Shown piece by piece: positions 60,368-63,751 of a DNA stretch of 63,751 bases (position 1 is the stretch's first letter; every line of letters begins with the position of its first letter). Below the pieces are notes generated by a model that was not told the origin of the DNA, searched no databases, and saw only the letters and a list, made by a program, of their open reading frames with translations. The stretch comes from Bradyrhizobium genosp. SA-3 (GTDB taxonomy: Bacteria; Pseudomonadota; Alphaproteobacteria; Rhizobiales; Xanthobacteraceae), in NCBI RefSeq assembly GCF_004212635.1, contig NZ_PSRT01000037.1, positions 1-63,751 of the forward strand, written 5' to 3'. The position numbers and the translations under genes are program-made.

Positions 60368-60628
60368 GTGAAATTGCCGACAGCGATTTTGTGCTTCGCA
60401 GCACTTTGCCTCTTCGAGAGTGCCTCCGCCCAACCCGCACAAACCAACTCATCTGGGGCGCAAACCCGTCCCGAGGAGAAGGGCCAAGCACAGCCGCAAG
60501 GCTGGACGGGTCCAATCAATACGGGTTCGGGTGGTGCGCCCGCCGAAAGTCCCCAAGGTCAGAGTCCGCCCGGAATGCAGGCGGCGCCGGAAGGGTCGTC
60601 CAAGAGCATGAGGGCCCCAGCCAAGTAG
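60368..60628 (+). CDS. Small secreted proline/glycine-rich hypothetical protein
   Basis: The 86-residue product has a signal peptide (KLPTAILCFAALCLFESA, cleavage after ASA near 21). It is followed by a low-complexity tail rich in Gly, Pro, Gln and Ser. The start is GTG at 60368 with GGAGG 8 bp before it. The mature part has no predicted fold. It is probably periplasmic; the function is unknown. Confidence 0.7.
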   Translation: MKLPTAILCFAALCLFESASAQPAQTNSSGAQTRPEEKGQAQPQGWTGPINTGSGGAPAESPQGQSPPGMQAAPEGSSKSMRAPAK

Positions 60629-60706
60629 ATCGGTTCGGATATTCATCTCCGGTGACTCTTCTGGCAATCTTGAGGGCGTGAATGTGACCAGAGCCGGTGA
60701 GGGGCA

Positions 60707-61996
60707 ATGAGGTTACCTTTCTGCGCGCGTGGCGCCGCGGCCCTGTGGGCCATTTTCGCGGTATCATCCGTGCACGCCGACATGGTGGGACATGGCGGCC
60801 CGGTACGGGCCCTCGCTATTTCCCCCGATGGGAACGGCCTCTTGTCCGGAAGCTTCGACACAGCCGCCATTCGCTGGTCTTTGAAGACGGATACGGCAGA
60901 GCAAGTGCTGCGGTATCATGCTGGCGCCGTCAATGCTGTCGCCTTTTTGACCGGAGATCGCCTGGTCACCGCCGGCGCCGATGCACGGATTGCGGTATGG
61001 ACGGCTGGCCGGCAGCAGCCGGATCGGGTGTTTGAGGGACATGGAGGTCCAATCGTCGCGCTTGCGGTTTCTCCCGATGGTGCGCTTCTCGCATCCGGTT
61101 CATGGGATCGGACGGTGCGGCTCTGGTCGCTGTCGGACGGCGCGTCGCGCGTGCTCGAAGGTCATTCGCAGAACGTCAATGGCGTCGCTTTCACGCCGGA
61201 CGGCAGGTCGCTTCTCAGCGTCGGCTATGATCTCACGTTACGCATCTGGCGTTTGCCGGATGGCCAGCCTGAAGTCGTAACGTTGCCGGCGCCGCTCAAC
61301 GCGGTGGCTGTGGCGCCGGATGGTGAAATCGTCACGGGCGCGGTCGATGGCATGCTGCGGATGTTGACCACCGACGGCAAGGTCAGCGGCGAGGTCGCGG
61401 CCGGTCCCACACCAGTGGTGGCCTTGACGATATCGGGAGACGGCACGTTGATGGCTGCGGCCGGCATCGGTGGCACGGTGGCGATCATCGATCGTAAGTC
61501 GCGCAGCCTGCTACGAACGCTGGTCGTGTCCGGCTTGCCGGTATGGTCGGTCGCCTTCCTTCCGGATCGAGAGACACTGATGACGGGTGGCGCGGACGGC
61601 AAGATCAGGCGCTGGAATGCGCGCACCGGCGATCCCATTGGTTCGAACCTCTCGGGAACGCCGGCCGATCCGCTCGCCGCCTATGCCGGCGATCCTGGCG
61701 CCGATGTATTTCGGGCATGTGTTGCCTGTCACACGCTGTCGGACAAGGAGGTTCAGCGTGCGGGCCCGACGCTTGCGGGATTATACGGCCGCAAGATCGC
61801 TTCGCTACCGGGCTATCGTTTCTCCGAAGCGCTGAAGACGATGGACATCGTCTGGACGCCGGAGACGGTCGCAAAGCTGTTCGAGATCGGGCCGAATGCC
61901 TACACCCCCGGCACCAAGATGCCGGAGCAGCGCATCGGCTCGGCCGAGGACCGCCGTGCGTTGACCGACTTCTTGGGCCGCGCAACGTCGCGATAA
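60707..61996 (+). CDS. Secreted WD40-repeat protein with C-terminal cytochrome c domain
   Basis: The product has 429 residues. A signal peptide (LPFCARGAAALWAIFAVSSV, cleavage near 24) precedes about six WD40 blades (24-320; repeats such as GGPVRALAISPDG, GGPIVALAVSPDG, SQNVNGVAFTPDG). A class I cytochrome c domain has haem site C338-V-A-C341-H342 and axial methionine M405 (GTKMPEQ). The propeller is a binding platform and the haem domain an electron carrier, so the protein could dock a periplasmic redox enzyme. The ferredoxin gene next door is convergent. Its partner is not known. Confidence 0.9.
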   Translation: MRLPFCARGAAALWAIFAVSSVHADMVGHGGPVRALAISPDGNGLLSGSFDTAAIRWSLKTDTAEQVLRYHAGAVNAVAFLTGDRLVTAGADARIAVWTAGRQQPDRVFEGHGGPIVALAVSPDGALLASGSWDRTVRLWSLSDGASRVLEGHSQNVNGVAFTPDGRSLLSVGYDLTLRIWRLPDGQPEVVTLPAPLNAVAVAPDGEIVTGAVDGMLRMLTTDGKVSGEVAAGPTPVVALTISGDGTLMAAAGIGGTVAIIDRKSRSLLRTLVVSGLPVWSVAFLPDRETLMTGGADGKIRRWNARTGDPIGSNLSGTPADPLAAYAGDPGADVFRACVACHTLSDKEVQRAGPTLAGLYGRKIASLPGYRFSEALKTMDIVWTPETVAKLFEIGPNAYTPGTKMPEQRIGSAEDRRALTDFLGRATSR

Positions 61997-62032
61997 TTGC
62001 CCCTTCCGATCCTGCGAAGATATCCGCTTCGT

Positions 62033-63751
62033 CTAGTCCTTGCCATCGCGCTGGCGGAGATAGTCATCCGTCGTTCGCGGTGGCGTTCGTTCCGGCACGC
62101 CCTTGAAGGGATCGAATTGCTGTTCGCTCATGACGATGACGCGGCAGTCAGCGCACATCCTGAGTGCCGCGATCCGCTTATCACCCGCCGGATACATCCA
62201 ATGCCGGCCTTCGAGCTTGGCGGCGATGCGGTCGATCGTGCTCTTGACGCCGAAGGCCGTGCCGCAGCGGACGCAGAGTGCGGGCTCCTCTTCCTTGATA
62301 ATCACGGCGGAGGCACGGGCCGCGCGGAAATCGATCTGCGGCTTGAGGCTGATGACTTTTTCCGGACAGGTGCTCTGGCACAGGCCGCATTGGACGCAGG
62401 CGTCTTCGACGAACTTCAGCACTGGCCGCTCGGGATCGTCGCGAAGCGCGCCGGTCGGGCAGGCCGAGACGCAAGAGAGGCATAGCGTACAGCCGCTGGT
62501 ATCGACGCTGATTGCGCCCACCGGCGCACCCTGCGGCAGGGCGATCACGTCGACCGGTTTCGGCGCCAGGCGATGCAGCTCGCTGAGCCCGAACCGCAAA
62601 AGGTCGCGCCGCTTGCCGACGGTCTTGAAGGTCGCAGGCGCAGCGACGGCCGCGAGCGTGCCGATGGCCGCCAAATGCTCGCCGAGCGCGTCGGGATCAT
62701 CCGTTTCGACAATAGCGACGCGGCGGCCCTCAAAGCCGAGGCCGCTGAGGATCGCTTCGGCCATGGCGATCGTCTGCGACAGTCCGGTCACGTCGTGGCG
62801 TGGCTTTGCGCGCAGCAGGAAGCGCACCGCCGATACGCCATAGGCGAAAGCGCCGACGACCGCTTCCAGCCCGAGCTGCGTGATCTCGTTGACGGCAAAG
62901 GGAAGCACGTTCGCCGGCAAACCGTCGCCATGACGCGCCAGGGCATCGATCAGGGGCATACCGTGCGGGCTGTCATGAAAGAGCAACACCGCATTGGCGC
63001 CATTGTTCTCGCGGTAGGTGAGCAGCATGGCACGAATTCTTTGAAGCTGCGTATCGGCGGGCGGCAGCGCATAAGATGCCGCGCCGGTCGGGCAGGCGGC
63101 GGCGCATTGGCCGCAGCCCGCGCAGATGTTCGGATCAATTGCGACATGATCGCCGACGGGCGTGATCGCCCCGGTTGGGCAGAGATCGAGGCAGCGATGG
63201 CAGCCCGTGCGCTTCGAGCGCGAATGGGCGCAAAGAGCGGGCGTAACGTCGACATATTTCGGCTTGTCGAAGCTGCCGACGAGATCTCGGGCGGTCAGCA
63301 CGGCGCGGAGCACCGCGGCGGGATCGTTCGGATCAGCGCGAAGATAGCCGTCGCGCAGCTCGTGGGCAGGAAAAAGAGGCATCCCGCCGGAAAGATCGAG
63401 CACGATATCGCAGCGCGAGGTGACCCCGCTTCGCGGCGCATCCAGTACGAAGCGATCGCGCGAGGAGGGGCGGGGACGCGCATAATCGTCGATCGCAAGT
63501 TCGAAAGCGCCGAAATGTCCCTTTGCGGAGCGGATCGTGCCCTTCACGATCGGGAAGACCGTTGCGGCGGAGGGCATCATCTCGTCGAGCTGCTTCAGCA
63601 TCACCGTGACGTCGAGGTGGTCGGCAAGCAGGCGGCCGGCTTCGATCGCGGCCTCATCGCGCCCGTAGATCAGGACCACGCCCTCGCTCGACAAGGTGAC
63701 GAGCGGATAGTCCGGCGCCGGGACAGAGGCGGATGCGAGCAGGGCAGCCAT
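62033..63751 (-). CDS. Multi-cluster 4Fe-4S ferredoxin-type protein, N terminus probably outside the window
   Basis: There are 572 residues up to the right edge. Four cluster motifs are visible: CHRCLDLCPTG near 184, CAGCGQCAAACPTG near 211, CTLCLSCVSACPTG near 425 and CVQCGLCQSTCPEK near 453. Two further cysteine pairs (CVRCG, CADC) lie near the end. An ATG coincides with the last base of the window, but I recall homologues with about 100 more N-terminal residues, so the gene is probably partial here. In Bradyrhizobium such proteins neighbour formate dehydrogenase maturation genes (DUF3305/DUF3306, TorD-like). It likely passes electrons in a molybdenum formate dehydrogenase system encoded to the right. 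Confidence 0.88.
   Translation of the reverse strand: MAALLASASVPAPDYPLVTLSSEGVVLIYGRDEAAIEAGRLLADHLDVTVMLKQLDEMMPSAATVFPIVKGTIRSAKGHFGAFELAIDDYARPRPSSRDRFVLDAPRSGVTSRCDIVLDLSGGMPLFPAHELRDGYLRADPNDPAAVLRAVLTARDLVGSFDKPKYVDVTPALCAHSRSKRTGCHRCLDLCPTGAITPVGDHVAIDPNICAGCGQCAAACPTGAASYALPPADTQLQRIRAMLLTYRENNGANAVLLFHDSPHGMPLIDALARHGDGLPANVLPFAVNEITQLGLEAVVGAFAYGVSAVRFLLRAKPRHDVTGLSQTIAMAEAILSGLGFEGRRVAIVETDDPDALGEHLAAIGTLAAVAAPATFKTVGKRRDLLRFGLSELHRLAPKPVDVIALPQGAPVGAISVDTSGCTLCLSCVSACPTGALRDDPERPVLKFVEDACVQCGLCQSTCPEKVISLKPQIDFRAARASAVIIKEEEPALCVRCGTAFGVKSTIDRIAAKLEGRHWMYPAGDKRIAALRMCADCRVIVMSEQQFDPFKGVPERTPPRTTDDYLRQRDGKD

Noticed and set aside
1..63751. CRISPR arrays, rRNA, tRNA, intact transposases or phage genes
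   Set aside because: No regular short direct repeats, no tRNA-like cloverleaf or CCA end at a gene boundary, and no transposase or phage motifs were seen in any frame examined.

Overview
The window looks like a chromosomal stretch of a Bradyrhizobium-type alphaproteobacterium. It is high in GC throughout, dense in solute-binding-protein transporters and acyl-CoA chemistry, and carries the palindromic intergenic repeats (2160-2466) and small conserved ORFs typical of that genus. This attribution rests on gene style and recalled protein similarity; no search was run. I found no rRNA, tRNA, CRISPR array, phage or intact insertion sequence.

Layout. (1) 4-4815: part of a branched-chain-amino-acid-type (HAAT) ABC transporter (LivM, LivH, binding protein) with an AraC regulator; its ATPases probably lie left of the window. 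(2) 5020-15332: a sugar or polyol catabolic locus. A LacI regulator and an SDR diverge from a binding protein, two permeases, a zinc dehydrogenase, the transporter ATPase, a PfkB kinase resembling sulfofructose kinase YihV, a LacD/YihT-type aldolase and an enolase-superfamily dehydratase. LacI-type palindromes sit between the two arms. (3) 15556-33385: an aromatic-acid locus with a flavin reductase, a complete Rieske oxygenase (reductase, alpha, beta), an acyl-CoA ligase, an SDR, two MarR regulators, a two-subunit indolepyruvate-type 2-oxoacid:ferredoxin oxidoreductase, a gentisate-type cupin dioxygenase, an FAH-family hydrolase, a hotdog thioesterase, an EthD-like protein and a TRAP transporter. 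AT-rich CATATG palindromes precede its promoters.

(4) 33386-42525: a gene-poor accessory stretch with an L-arginine:glycine-type amidinotransferase next to a decayed guanidinium exporter (gdx/sugE), an orphan PAS-PAS histidine kinase, a 2H phosphoesterase, a decayed ATP-dependent DNA ligase, a small conserved hypothetical, and a LysR/DUF1254-DUF1214 pair. (5) 42526-59232: a second CoA-dependent catabolic locus. A Liv transporter (with a LivM-LivG fusion) diverges from a run of seven genes: an Asp/Glu-racemase-like protein, Ohr, a thiolase-fold protein, a DUF35-SDR fusion, a metal-dependent cyclase-type hydrolase, a second binding protein and an acyl-CoA ligase. MarR, acyl-CoA dehydrogenase, GlxA-type regulator and dienelactone hydrolase genes follow. 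Three of its enzymes have lost family-defining catalytic residues, and several TAnTT-8bp-AAnTA inverted repeats lie in its promoter regions. (6) 59286-63751: small proteins, a secreted WD40-cytochrome c protein and a multi-cluster ferredoxin whose N terminus probably lies beyond the right edge.

Taken together, this is an accessory catabolic block with three transporter-plus-enzyme loci, each with its own regulator type (LacI, MarR pair, MarR). The two least standard are the 5-15 kb sugar locus and the 42-59 kb CoA locus. Their substrates cannot be read from sequence alone.
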